DNA of 64,000 nt from Trissonchulus latispiculum (Eukaryota; Nematoda; Enoplea; Enoplida; Ironidae). Made by a program: the position numbers and the translations under genes. Below are positions 11,391-20,417 of the stretch, piece after piece. The first letter of the stretch is position 1; each line of letters begins with the position of its first letter. Below the pieces are notes generated by a model. It saw only the letters and a program-made list of their open reading frames with translations, searched no databases and was not told the DNA's origin. Where the stretch lies: the NCBI GenBank assembly GCA_030248195.1, contig JASAND010026017.1:35737-99736 (forward strand). The letters run 5' to 3'.

Positions 11391-12008
11391 TTAGGCTGCC
11401 AGGAGCTCAGGGATTTCTTGCCTGAACCCCTTCGTAAAATTTTTCAAATTTTTATTTATTTTTGTCTTAGTTTCGTTGGGGTTCCCCCCGTAGTTCTTCG
11501 CGTTCAGCGCACGAATTTTTTTTCCAATTTTCTTAGGTCAGGTAAACCCCCCCTCTAGGGTCAAAAAATCGGAAAATTTTTTTCTCTAGGGTCTGACTGT
11601 TTGTATACGTGTATAACTGTGTACCTGGTTCTCCCCCACATTAGGCTCTAATATAGCATTTATTTTTGGGGTGAGTTAGTCTAAGGCTATTTTTGGGATT
11701 TGAGTTAGGAATTTTTACCAAAATTCGTACCTAATTAACAAATAATTTTGTTGTGATCATTTTTGTTTGTGTTGGTGATTTTGCTTGTCTAATCCCCTTC
11801 ATTTTAGGTTAATTTTGGTAATTGTTTCTTTTTCAGGTCAAAAATAGTAATTTTGTACCACAATTTATATCAATTTGTTGTATTTTGTGTCACTGTTTAT
11901 ATACGTATACATTAGTATTTTTCTGGGGTACCTAAGAATATTTTTGGGTTGTACTAATTGTCATTTTCAAAAAGACCTTTTAGGAAAAGAAGAGAGTGCA
12001 ACTCAAAT
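11391..12008 (+). other. 5' leader of the LTR element
   Basis: T-rich leader between the 5' LTR and Gag. The bases right after the LTR (TTAGGCTGCCAGGAGCTCAG) do not begin with TGG as a standard tRNA primer-binding site would. A pyrimidine tract and CAG at 11817-11836 form a candidate 3' splice site. An open frame extends upstream of the Gag ATG to 11958, but without an ATG. Confidence 0.7.
11817..11836 (+). promoter_or_regulatory. Candidate 3' splice site upstream of Gag
   Basis: TGTTTCTTTTTCAG is a good polypyrimidine tract plus AG. Joined to the LTR donor at 11034, it would remove about 800 nt of leader and leave Gag as the first long ORF. It is consensus-based only. Confidence 0.3.
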
Positions 12009-14480
12009 ATGGACCAAAAGCGCGCAAGCTTACGCTTGAAAGAACGGGAACTACGTCACCAACCTTATTCGGTGACTGGACATCGTGGAGACTCCCATTT
12101 GGACTGTATGGGATGTCGGCCCTCCACGTCGAGAGCGAATTCTGGGTCGTTCGACGACCGGGAACCGGTGCAGAGGATGCGCCCCCGGTCCAGTTCTGCC
12201 ACGACAGCGGATCTGAGAAGAAAAAAGAGTGGCTGGGCATCGGGGACTGCTCGGAAAAGCAGTGCCCCTACTCTGGATCCAGGAATCTCCAGTTCTCTGA
12301 CCACATTATCTGAGCCGGAATCATCAGGAGTGGGTCCGTCATCGGACTCGGCATTTGTGACAGCAGCATCAAGCCTGGTTTCTTTGGATGACAACCATTC
12401 TGATGGTCTAACTGCTCAGACACGAAGCTTCAATGACGAACTGAATAGGACATTGAGCTGGAAAGAACTTGGATTTGATCAGAGGGACTCTCCTCAGAGT
12501 TCTGAGTCGAGTCCCGGGGACCAGACCGTCATCGGTCTTGAGGAGCGCATGGACCTGGGTTCGTCCCCGGACCGTGGGCAGGCTCTACAAGAATCTGATG
12601 ATGATATGACGGCCCTGGGAGCTGCGGCGATGCCTGGATTGCCACCTTTGGACGACCTGGTCAATTCTGTGTACCAGAATCTCGGAATTGATCTGGAACG
12701 CGAGTTCTCGCTTGGAACGGCGGCACTAAATAATTGGGCCATGGATTCGGCAGCACAGCATAGGCTGTCCTGGGACCCATCCTTTGATGTTGGGACCCAG
12801 GCTTTGGCTTCACCGTCTCATCAGCCCAGTCCATCACGGAGCTCCGCGGGTGTCATCACCCCTGTAGCAGTGAACCAAGGAATGGAACAGCAAGTTGTGG
12901 TGCCTCAGCCCTCACAAACGACAGCCAGGGGACAGATGGGCCCAGCCCAACGCCCTGAGGGAGCAGTCGTGATCACATTGAACACGACCGTCGTGAATAA
13001 CCAGATTTTGCGACCGGACCTTTGGTCAACCCCATCACAAACCTCATCACCGGTGACCAGAAGACCAAATATCTTGCGACCATCGGTTCGTGGTGGACGG
13101 ACCGGTCATCGGGTTCATGCTGGTGGTCGGACTTTGATGTCGTCAATTCCGGAAACCAGTCCAGCTGATCATTTGGGACCAATGGAACCATCAACCAGTC
13201 ATCAGCCATCACAGGAACAGCCGGTTCGTCCGACTGTCACCCCACCGCGACGACCATCGTCCGGTGGGTCGGTCAACATGGTCAGAATGACGCCTCAACA
13301 AGTGCAGATGTTGAATGACTACACCAAGTGGTTCAAGTCGATCTCCAAGTTCAAGGGCCGGAAAGGAGCCATCAAATTGTCAACATGGCTGAAGATGTTT
13401 GAGTCAACTTGGGAGGCAAGTGGAGCCGAGCTTGACCTCAAACGGCCATTGTTGTGGTATCTGCTTGATGATGTGGTCAAGCAAGACTTGGAAGGTCAGA
13501 CCATGGGAACTTACGAGGAGTTGGTGTCCATTCTTCATCAGCTGTATGAGCCGGTCACCAAATCGGCCGACAAATATGCTCGGGAATTCTTCGAACGGAA
13601 ACAACTCGCATCGGAATCGAGCCTGGATTATCTCAACGAGCTGAGGTCCCTCGCCTGCAAAGCTTTTCCGACGGCCGAGCTGAAGGAACGAGAGCTAAAG
13701 GTCGTAGAGCGGGCCTCTAGAGGACTCAAAGCGGCATTGCGAGCAAAGGTCGCGAGTTTGTTCGCTGATGCCGAGAATTGGGACCATCGCAGGCCGAACG
13801 ATATCTTCATGCGAGCCGTGCGTATTTTGGAAGCGGTCGAGGATGGTGACACTCAATCAAAGCCAATGGAGACCATCTGTAGCGTTGGTGATGGTGAGAG
13901 GGTTCAGCCCATTGATCAGCAGGAATGTCCAGCGTACGTACGCGAACTCAAACGTGAGCTTCAGGACATCAGGAACTCGATCGTCCAAGGCCAGGCAATG
14001 GCAACAGGTCAACAATCCTGGGACGACGAAGTGGTCGCAGCCTGTGAGATATTGGACGATCCGAACATGCAAGACTTGGACCCGGAGGAAGTCTGTTTTC
14101 TGGTGGAGCAACAGGCGAACACTGGAAACTCAGGAAAGGCATCTTCTAGTCAGGATAGGTCCAATCGTTGTACCTACTGCGCGGAACCTGGTCACAGGTG
14201 GGCACATTGTCCGGTGTATAATAAGAACATCACCTTCTGGGGTGACGACCCACTTTGGCTCAGAATGGTCAACAGCAGGTTCTTCGGATGCTTGCTGAAA
14301 CAGAAGGACGATGGCACTGGTCAATTTGAAGTGAAACGCCCGTCCGGCGGTGGTGGTGCAACGCGTGGTTCGGGTCGCTTCCTGTCATCAGGTCGCGGCG
14401 GTGGTGGGTTCAGGAAAAGAGGTGGTGGTGGTGGAAGCAATGCTGGTCAACGAACTGGTGGCAATTCGGGAAACGAATGA
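12009..14480 (+). CDS. gag: Gag polyprotein of the LTR element
   Basis: This is the structural protein that should assemble the virus-like particle and bind element RNA. It has 823 residues from the first ATG (12009). The frame is open back to 11958 without an ATG. The N-terminal half (about 1-410) is Ser/Pro/Thr-rich and probably disordered. Residues about 423-608 form an alpha-helical capsid-like Retrotrans_gag region (WFKSISKFKG..., TWLKMFE..., SLDYLNELRSLACKAF). A single CCHC zinc knuckle follows at C721-x2-C724-x4-H729-x4-C734. The tail is an RGG/poly-Gly segment, a common RNA-binding composition. At over 800 residues it is long for a gypsy Gag. The stop codon overlaps the first Pol ATG (ATGA), and a slippery heptamer precedes it. 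Confidence 0.93.
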   Translation: MDQKRASLRLKERELRHQPYSVTGHRGDSHLDCMGCRPSTSRANSGSFDDREPVQRMRPRSSSATTADLRRKKSGWASGTARKSSAPTLDPGISSSLTTLSEPESSGVGPSSDSAFVTAASSLVSLDDNHSDGLTAQTRSFNDELNRTLSWKELGFDQRDSPQSSESSPGDQTVIGLEERMDLGSSPDRGQALQESDDDMTALGAAAMPGLPPLDDLVNSVYQNLGIDLEREFSLGTAALNNWAMDSAAQHRLSWDPSFDVGTQALASPSHQPSPSRSSAGVITPVAVNQGMEQQVVVPQPSQTTARGQMGPAQRPEGAVVITLNTTVVNNQILRPDLWSTPSQTSSPVTRRPNILRPSVRGGRTGHRVHAGGRTLMSSIPETSPADHLGPMEPSTSHQPSQEQPVRPTVTPPRRPSSGGSVNMVRMTPQQVQMLNDYTKWFKSISKFKGRKGAIKLSTWLKMFESTWEASGAELDLKRPLLWYLLDDVVKQDLEGQTMGTYEELVSILHQLYEPVTKSADKYAREFFERKQLASESSLDYLNELRSLACKAFPTAELKERELKVVERASRGLKAALRAKVASLFADAENWDHRRPNDIFMRAVRILEAVEDGDTQSKPMETICSVGDGERVQPIDQQECPAYVRELKRELQDIRNSIVQGQAMATGQQSWDDEVVAACEILDDPNMQDLDPEEVCFLVEQQANTGNSGKASSSQDRSNRCTYCAEPGHRWAHCPVYNKNITFWGDDPLWLRMVNSRFFGCLLKQKDDGTGQFEVKRPSGGGGATRGSGRFLSSGRGGGGFRKRGGGGGSNAGQRTGGNSGNE

Positions 14481-14510
14481 TGGGGGAGCGGACCCCCGCC
14501 AAAAAACCGC
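14468..14510 (+). promoter_or_regulatory. Predicted -1 ribosomal frameshift signal, gag to pol
   Basis: GGGAAAC lies at 14468-14474 in the Gag phase G GGA AAC, which is the X XXY YYZ form. A 7-nt spacer follows, then GGGGG (14482-14486) that can pair with CCCCC (14493-14497). The loop bases GCGG (14488-14491) can pair with CCGC (14507-14510) across the A-rich linker GCCAAAAAA. This makes a compact H-type pseudoknot. The shifted frame is Pol, open from 14330. The arrangement resembles the GGGAAAC-plus-small-pseudoknot signals of poleroviruses. An alternative is termination-reinitiation at the ATGA overlap. Confidence 0.7.
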
Positions 14511-17500
14511 AGGCCGGTCATGTTAGCATGATTAGGAGGCCACCCGACCACAGGGGTCACGATTTCCCGAACCGTGGATCATGGGGATCCCAGGTCGACC
14601 ATTGGGTCCGACCAGTCAGCCAGTTCCGTCACTCAGGTCATGTCAATATGTTACGATATCAGCATATTGGGACGCTTTCCGATGAGGAATTGCATACACC
14701 GCGTTGGAAATGCATTGAAGGATACCCCGAAGCTAAGTGCTTCCATATGGCTTGTGTCTTGCATAATGGACGGAAGCAGGATCGCCATTCGGTCGGGGTC
14801 TTCCCCAGAAGACTTCACTTGCCTCAGCGGCAAGACCAGGTTCCTCTGAGACCTCAGGAACATCCGGATTCTGGGCAATCTCAGGAACCTCGGGGACCGA
14901 AAAAGCCGAAAAAGCCCAAGAAGCCCAACAAAAATGGCAAGAAGAAGAAGGGCAAAGCTCAGTCACAGGATGGGTCTGTTTGTCAGGAATCGGATTCGGA
15001 ACAGTCACCCATGAATTCGGTGGCAACACAAGCTGTCACGGTCAAGGACGGCTTGTCTCTTCAGGAGGCTGCATCAAAGGATTGCAATCCGGAACCAAGT
15101 TCACCGGATGCTCGTGCTTCGAACTCGAGTTCAACTCGGGTTTCTAGCACGAGCCCCGGGGACGGCCCTCGTGATCAGCCTACGTCGTCATCGACGTCTG
15201 CTACTGCCAAAAAGACCGAGAACGCGAACTTGGATGCTCCAGCTATTCCGAAATTGAAACTCCAGCGGTCAGCCGGTGATACCTGGCACACTCCACGTAA
15301 AGCCGCGAACCGGACCTCCACCAAAGGTCAGGATGATATTCCGACGTTCAATAGGTTTGATCCGTTGGATTTGTCCAAGGTAGACGCGGACATGTTGGAG
15401 GCATACTGGACTCGACTGACCAAAGCACAAGACGCCTGGAGCCAAGAGGAGGATAAACTGGGGAAAATGGAGGGTGCCGTTCAACGGCAGTCCCCCAAAA
15501 CGAAGGCAGCAGCGAAGACAGTCGTAGACAACATGGAGGATTTCGAGGAGGTTCTGAGTGCCTTCGTGAAGAAATTCCGTCAGGAGGACACCGCCAATGT
15601 GGTCGAAATGGTGTCCAAGGCCACCGAACCTGATGACGACATGGCTCGTCCCTCGACTTCGGGTCATCCCGAAGACGAGGATGACCATGACGGATCGACC
15701 AAAAAGGACATCCGTGAAGCTGTTCGACAGGTCATGAACGGCGAGGCGGTCTATTTTGCGAATTCAGTGGCTTCCATCTCGCTACGTCACTCGCCATATG
15801 TCCTTTTCCGGATTAATGAAGTCACTGCCCTGGGTCTGGTGGACACCGGCGCTTCTGTCTCATTGATCTCAAAGGAGTTCTATGACAGGGTCAAGCATCA
15901 CGCATTGACGCCTATGACAGCAGCGGAGATGCCTAGCATTTCGGCAGCCGGAGAGGGAAACAAATTGACGATCCTTGGTCAATGCAAACTAACGATACGG
16001 TTTTGTCAAACGCAAGGACAGATGGCAGAAAGTACAACTTACAGGTTTTATGTGGTTCCGGAGTTACAACAGGAAATGCTGATAGGGTATGACTTCCTGT
16101 ATGATATGGGCTATAGCATTCATCCTGGTGGTGGTTTCATGTCCAGCTACTATGGAAGAGTGCTCTTTCTGAATTCAGCTGAACTGCAGGGGATATCGGT
16201 GGTGTATAATATCCCAATGGCTGCAGCGGTCAACTTGTGTATCAGGGAAAGGGTCAGAGTGCTCCCTGGTCGAGAAAAGGATGTTCCGGTAAAGGCTACG
16301 ATGGCAGGAGGCCTAGCCGTACCGAAGAGCCAGTTCATGCTGTTTGAAGCGAACCCGGAGGCTATTGAAACATATGGAGTGTTTCCTCAGGCTGGTGTCC
16401 TGACTGTGACGCCAAAGGTCACCTACATTCGTGTCTACAATGGAGGAGACCAAATTGTTGACCTCCCTAAAGGAATGGTTATGGGAGAGGCCTGTCCAGC
16501 AGTCCAGGTTCGCGAGGCGGAACGGCCAACATCCTACGTAATGGAGGCAGGGGTCGATTTGCAGACCATCCATTACAATCTCAATAGATGGTTCGGTCAT
16601 CCGGCCACCTATTCGCTATGGGCGGAACAGGTTGGTGAAAGTGTAAGCAAGTTACACAGGATGTTTCCAGGGTTCTATCCATTGGATTTACCACTACAAC
16701 CATCTATGGAACAAGCTGACGCAGTCGTGGTTCAGCGGCCCAAATCGCCAGTAACTTATGCGGTCCAGGAACCCAAACATAGAACCGAGATCCATAAGTC
16801 AACTGATCCTGATGCGGATAAGGATCGGGAAATGCCTTCAGAGACGACCACTGGTGGACATTTCTACTCTGCTGAGGATCGGGAGCCACGTCCTGAACCT
16901 ACAGAGCAGGAAAAACTGGAGGATATTGAGGCCAATGTAGATTTTGATAAGATGGATTGCTCGGACGACATCAAAGCGGAGTTCAAGAAGATGCTCTTGG
17001 AATACTACGACGTAGTGGCCCGGCCAGGTAATCCTGGTCGGACCAAAATAGATCAGCATCTGATTGACACAGGCAAGGATGGACCTCTGAAGAGCCGTGC
17101 CTATCGTATGAATCCGAAGCAGAAGGCTGAGGTCGAGAAGCACATAAACTCCATGCTCAAGGAAGGGGTATGCGAACCCTCGACAAGTCCGTGGTCTTTT
17201 CCCTGCATTCTGGTTGGAAAGAAAGATGGTTCAACCAGATTGGTCATTGACTACCGCAGGCTGAATAAGATCACCAAGAAGGACAACTACCCACTGCCAA
17301 AGATTGATGAGATCATGGACCAGCTCAAGGGTAGTGCAATCTTTTCAACGATAGATTTAGCAGCTGGTTATTGGCAGGTCGAGGTATACCCTGAGCATCG
17401 GGAGAAGACAGCGTTCGTGTCTCACATGGGACTGTTCCACATGAACGTCATGCCTTTTGGGCTGTGCAATGCGCCAGCCACCTTCCAGAGGATCATGGAA

Positions 17501-19783
17501 AAGGTTTTGACCGGATTGCCTGTCTACATTGATGATGTCCTGATTCCATCACAATCCTTCAGTGAGCATCTGAAAATGCTCAAGGTCGTCTTCCAGAAGT
17601 TGCGTGATAATGGACTACGGATCAAACTGAAGAAATGTGTCTTCATCCGCAAGAAAGTCCCTTTCTTAGGGCATCTGATCAGTCAGGAGGGCTACGAGGT
17701 AGATCCTGACAAGGTAGCTGCAGTGGCCAAGCTACCTAATCCTGTTGATTGCCGTGGCGTCAAGGCGTTCCTCGGAATGTCTGGATACTATCGGAGGTTT
17801 GTGCCCAACTATGCCAAGGTGGCAGCACCGCTCATTGAACTGCTCAAAAAGGATGCCGTCTTCGAGTGGACCGAAGCTAGACAACGGGCGTTCGACGCAT
17901 TGAAGAAAGTTCTGACCGAAGCTCCGGTGTTGGCTTATCCGGATTTCGACAAGATTTTCATTTTGTCGGTGGATGCGAGCCATCATGGCTTGGGAGCGGT
18001 CCTCGAACAGCCCGTGTCGATTCCTCGCAGTCCGAAGAAACCGGGCGAGGCATGGACGGTAAAGACACGTCCAGTGGCGTATGCCAGTCGTACACTCACG
18101 GTGTACGAGAGGAATTATTCGGCCACAGATCTCGAAGGAGCAGGAGTGGTTTGGGCATGTCAGAAGTTTCGCCACTATCTGACGACAAGAGCTTTCATCA
18201 TCAGAACGGATCATATGGCAGTTAAGGACCTCCTTAACAACAGATCAGTGCTGGGAGCTGGAAGACAGGCAAGATTTGCCTTGCGCCTGCAGGAGTTCGA
18301 TTTCATAGTGGATTATCGACCAGGCCGTGACAATGTCGTTCCGGACGCTTTGTCACGTCTTCCAGGCTATGACCGTCCAACGGAAATGGAAATGGATGGG
18401 ACGGAAGTCATGTACCCGCCAGAAATCTGTGCCATTGGTGATGATGTGCTCACCTCCGCCGAGTGGAAACGCGCGCTGCGCAAGGATCCGGAATTCAAGC
18501 CCATGGTGGACTTGATTGAACGGAAATTCCTGCCGGATGATGACCAGGAAGCTGCTCTGCTGCAGAAACTCCGGCCGTACTTCTTCATACAGGACGGGCT
18601 CCTGTTTGTTTGGCACGTGGACGAGAGAGGTCGAAGAAGAGGTGACGCATTCAAGTCGATCGCCGTGCCTTACGATTACCGCGAGGTGATCATGGAAGAA
18701 GTACACACGAGCTTCATGGTTGGTGGTCATCGCAGCCATAAAGCTTGCTACGCGAGCCTCGTGTCACGGTATTATTGGCCGACCATGGCACAGGACCTCG
18801 CTGATTACATCAGAACTTGCAAGGTCTGTGCAAAGTTCAATAAAGGCCCGGCCAGGCCTCAAGCTGGATTGCAAAATGAAGTCCGTGCCAACAGACCTCT
18901 GGATTTGGTCAGTCTGGATGTGATGCATTGCACGAAGAACCGGACCCTTCGAGGCAATACCTGTATTTTGGTCGTCATCGACCATTTTACACGGTATGCG
19001 GAGGCTTTTGCCATGCCCGACGAGAAGGCAGAAACGACGGCCTACTACTATTTCAACGGATTCGTCGCTCGTTGGGGAGTTCCAGTGCATTTGCTGTCGG
19101 ACCGTGGACCAAATTTCATGTCAAAGCTGTTCACGAAACTGACCGAGCTTAGTGGATCTAAACTTCAGCGGACAACGGCTTACCATCCGCAAGCAAATGG
19201 AGTGGTGGAAAGAATGAACAAGACTCTCCGGACCATCTTCATGAAGTATGCGGATATCTACCAAACGGATTGGGATGACTATGTGAACTGGGCGCTTTGC
19301 GCATATAGGAATTCAGTTCATAGTTCAGTGGGTGACACGCCTCATTTCCTGATGACTGGACACGACATCCGGTTGCCTTTGGATCATTTCTTCGATGGTA
19401 GAAATGATGAGGTGGTGGAGAATTATGATTCGTACTCACAATCCCATCTGTTCCGGTTGGAGCGAGCTTGGAAGGCCGCTCGTGAGTCGTTGGAAGCGTC
19501 ATCGCTGAAGAATAGGAAGAATTTCGACAAGAAGGTCAAGGAGGTCCACTATAAGCGCGGGATGCTGGTGATGCGCAAAGTTACAGGAGTAACTCCTTCC
19601 GGTATGTGTGCCAAGATGAGACCAAAATGGGAAGGACCTTACCGGATAGTGGAGAAGATGTCGGAAGTCAACTTCCGAATCCAGAAAGTTGGAACACAGG
19701 ACAAGCCGGATGTGGTTCACATCGAGAAGATCAAGCCATATCATGAACGGCCAGTCAAAGTTCCAACCCAGCCGTTACATTAA
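14477..19783 (+). CDS. pol: Pol polyprotein (protease, RT, RNase H, integrase)
   Basis: It copies the element RNA into DNA and inserts it. Counting from the ATG overlapping the Gag stop, residues 1-430 are a long low-complexity extension with a Lys-rich patch near 143-160. The aspartic protease motif is D456-T-G. RT has TID960 and the YIDD box at 1017-1020, with SVDAS (D1166) starting RNase H. Integrase has an HHCC finger beginning at H1410, then catalytic D1481, D1542 and E1578 (60 and 35 residues between). A GPY (1720-1722) near the end marks a GPY/F module. No chromodomain follows. Domain order protease-RT-RNase H-integrase defines the Ty3/gypsy lineage. The frame is -1 to Gag and intact over 1768 residues, and all key catalytic residues are present. 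Confidence 0.96.
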   Translation: MMGERTPAKKPQAGHVSMIRRPPDHRGHDFPNRGSWGSQVDHWVRPVSQFRHSGHVNMLRYQHIGTLSDEELHTPRWKCIEGYPEAKCFHMACVLHNGRKQDRHSVGVFPRRLHLPQRQDQVPLRPQEHPDSGQSQEPRGPKKPKKPKKPNKNGKKKKGKAQSQDGSVCQESDSEQSPMNSVATQAVTVKDGLSLQEAASKDCNPEPSSPDARASNSSSTRVSSTSPGDGPRDQPTSSSTSATAKKTENANLDAPAIPKLKLQRSAGDTWHTPRKAANRTSTKGQDDIPTFNRFDPLDLSKVDADMLEAYWTRLTKAQDAWSQEEDKLGKMEGAVQRQSPKTKAAAKTVVDNMEDFEEVLSAFVKKFRQEDTANVVEMVSKATEPDDDMARPSTSGHPEDEDDHDGSTKKDIREAVRQVMNGEAVYFANSVASISLRHSPYVLFRINEVTALGLVDTGASVSLISKEFYDRVKHHALTPMTAAEMPSISAAGEGNKLTILGQCKLTIRFCQTQGQMAESTTYRFYVVPELQQEMLIGYDFLYDMGYSIHPGGGFMSSYYGRVLFLNSAELQGISVVYNIPMAAAVNLCIRERVRVLPGREKDVPVKATMAGGLAVPKSQFMLFEANPEAIETYGVFPQAGVLTVTPKVTYIRVYNGGDQIVDLPKGMVMGEACPAVQVREAERPTSYVMEAGVDLQTIHYNLNRWFGHPATYSLWAEQVGESVSKLHRMFPGFYPLDLPLQPSMEQADAVVVQRPKSPVTYAVQEPKHRTEIHKSTDPDADKDREMPSETTTGGHFYSAEDREPRPEPTEQEKLEDIEANVDFDKMDCSDDIKAEFKKMLLEYYDVVARPGNPGRTKIDQHLIDTGKDGPLKSRAYRMNPKQKAEVEKHINSMLKEGVCEPSTSPWSFPCILVGKKDGSTRLVIDYRRLNKITKKDNYPLPKIDEIMDQLKGSAIFSTIDLAAGYWQVEVYPEHREKTAFVSHMGLFHMNVMPFGLCNAPATFQRIMEKVLTGLPVYIDDVLIPSQSFSEHLKMLKVVFQKLRDNGLRIKLKKCVFIRKKVPFLGHLISQEGYEVDPDKVAAVAKLPNPVDCRGVKAFLGMSGYYRRFVPNYAKVAAPLIELLKKDAVFEWTEARQRAFDALKKVLTEAPVLAYPDFDKIFILSVDASHHGLGAVLEQPVSIPRSPKKPGEAWTVKTRPVAYASRTLTVYERNYSATDLEGAGVVWACQKFRHYLTTRAFIIRTDHMAVKDLLNNRSVLGAGRQARFALRLQEFDFIVDYRPGRDNVVPDALSRLPGYDRPTEMEMDGTEVMYPPEICAIGDDVLTSAEWKRALRKDPEFKPMVDLIERKFLPDDDQEAALLQKLRPYFFIQDGLLFVWHVDERGRRRGDAFKSIAVPYDYREVIMEEVHTSFMVGGHRSHKACYASLVSRYYWPTMAQDLADYIRTCKVCAKFNKGPARPQAGLQNEVRANRPLDLVSLDVMHCTKNRTLRGNTCILVVIDHFTRYAEAFAMPDEKAETTAYYYFNGFVARWGVPVHLLSDRGPNFMSKLFTKLTELSGSKLQRTTAYHPQANGVVERMNKTLRTIFMKYADIYQTDWDDYVNWALCAYRNSVHSSVGDTPHFLMTGHDIRLPLDHFFDGRNDEVVENYDSYSQSHLFRLERAWKAARESLEASSLKNRKNFDKKVKEVHYKRGMLVMRKVTGVTPSGMCAKMRPKWEGPYRIVEKMSEVNFRIQKVGTQDKPDVVHIEKIKPYHERPVKVPTQPLH

Positions 19784-20417
19784 GCCTTGGTATGGTCCAA
19801 GAAGGGTAGGTCATCCTACCATCAGGTTGGTCAGGATGGAAATCAACATGCTGTGGTTAAAACCATCATGGGAGATTTGAACTGTATACTGGTGATGTTT
19901 TGTAGGGAATGTATGTTGGTTATATACGTATGTTTGTTGTGAGATTAGCTACCTTATAACATTCATAAAGGTTATCGTATGTATGTGCACTGGCCTTATG
20001 GGGCCCCACTTTGTAGGCCGGTCACGCCAACGTACCAATAACATCACTGGGGGGATAAAATTTTTATGTTTTGGCACTTTTTGGGTCAAGTTTTTCTTTT
20101 TGTGGGGGTTAATTTTTCATTGTTGGGAGGGTTTTGATTCATTACCTTTTCAACAATTTCTCTTAGATTTCTTTTAATTTAATTTCCAATTAATCCCCGA
20201 ATTTAAACTTTTCCTAAGAATCTAATTACTTTAATTTTTATCTCAATACAAAATTTTCCCTATTCCTTGGGTGGGTGGTCCCTTACCGCAAAATTTGGGT
20301 TATTTGTTGCATGTTGAACCTACACCTTTTTGCTTCTTGTTTCAGCTGGTAGTATTCTAGTAGTCGCCATCTGGATCAAATTATTCTGTATTTTTGTGCA
20401 TATCTGGAGAAGTCACC
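19784..20417 (+). other. Untranslated spacer between Pol and ORF3
   Basis: About 630 nt, AT-rich, with no ORF. Its 3' end carries a strong 3' splice site at 20321-20345. Pol and ORF3 are in different frames and too far apart for readthrough, so ORF3 must be expressed another way. Confidence 0.7.
20321..20345 (+). promoter_or_regulatory. Candidate 3' splice site for an ORF3 mRNA
   Basis: TACACCTTTTTGCTTCTTGTTTCAG is a long pyrimidine tract ending in CAG, 72 nt before the ORF3 ATG, with no ATG between. Joined to the LTR donor (11034) it would give a short leader directly in front of ORF3, as retroviral env is expressed. Inference from consensus and position. Confidence 0.5.

Noticed and set aside
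11958..12008. TTG-led start for Gag
   Set aside because: Same reason. The first ATG in frame is at 12009. The extra 17 residues may only be leader sequence without stops.
20394..20417. TTG-led start for ORF3
   Set aside because: The first ATG (20418) has an excellent CACCATG context. A TTG start is not expected in a eukaryotic mRNA.
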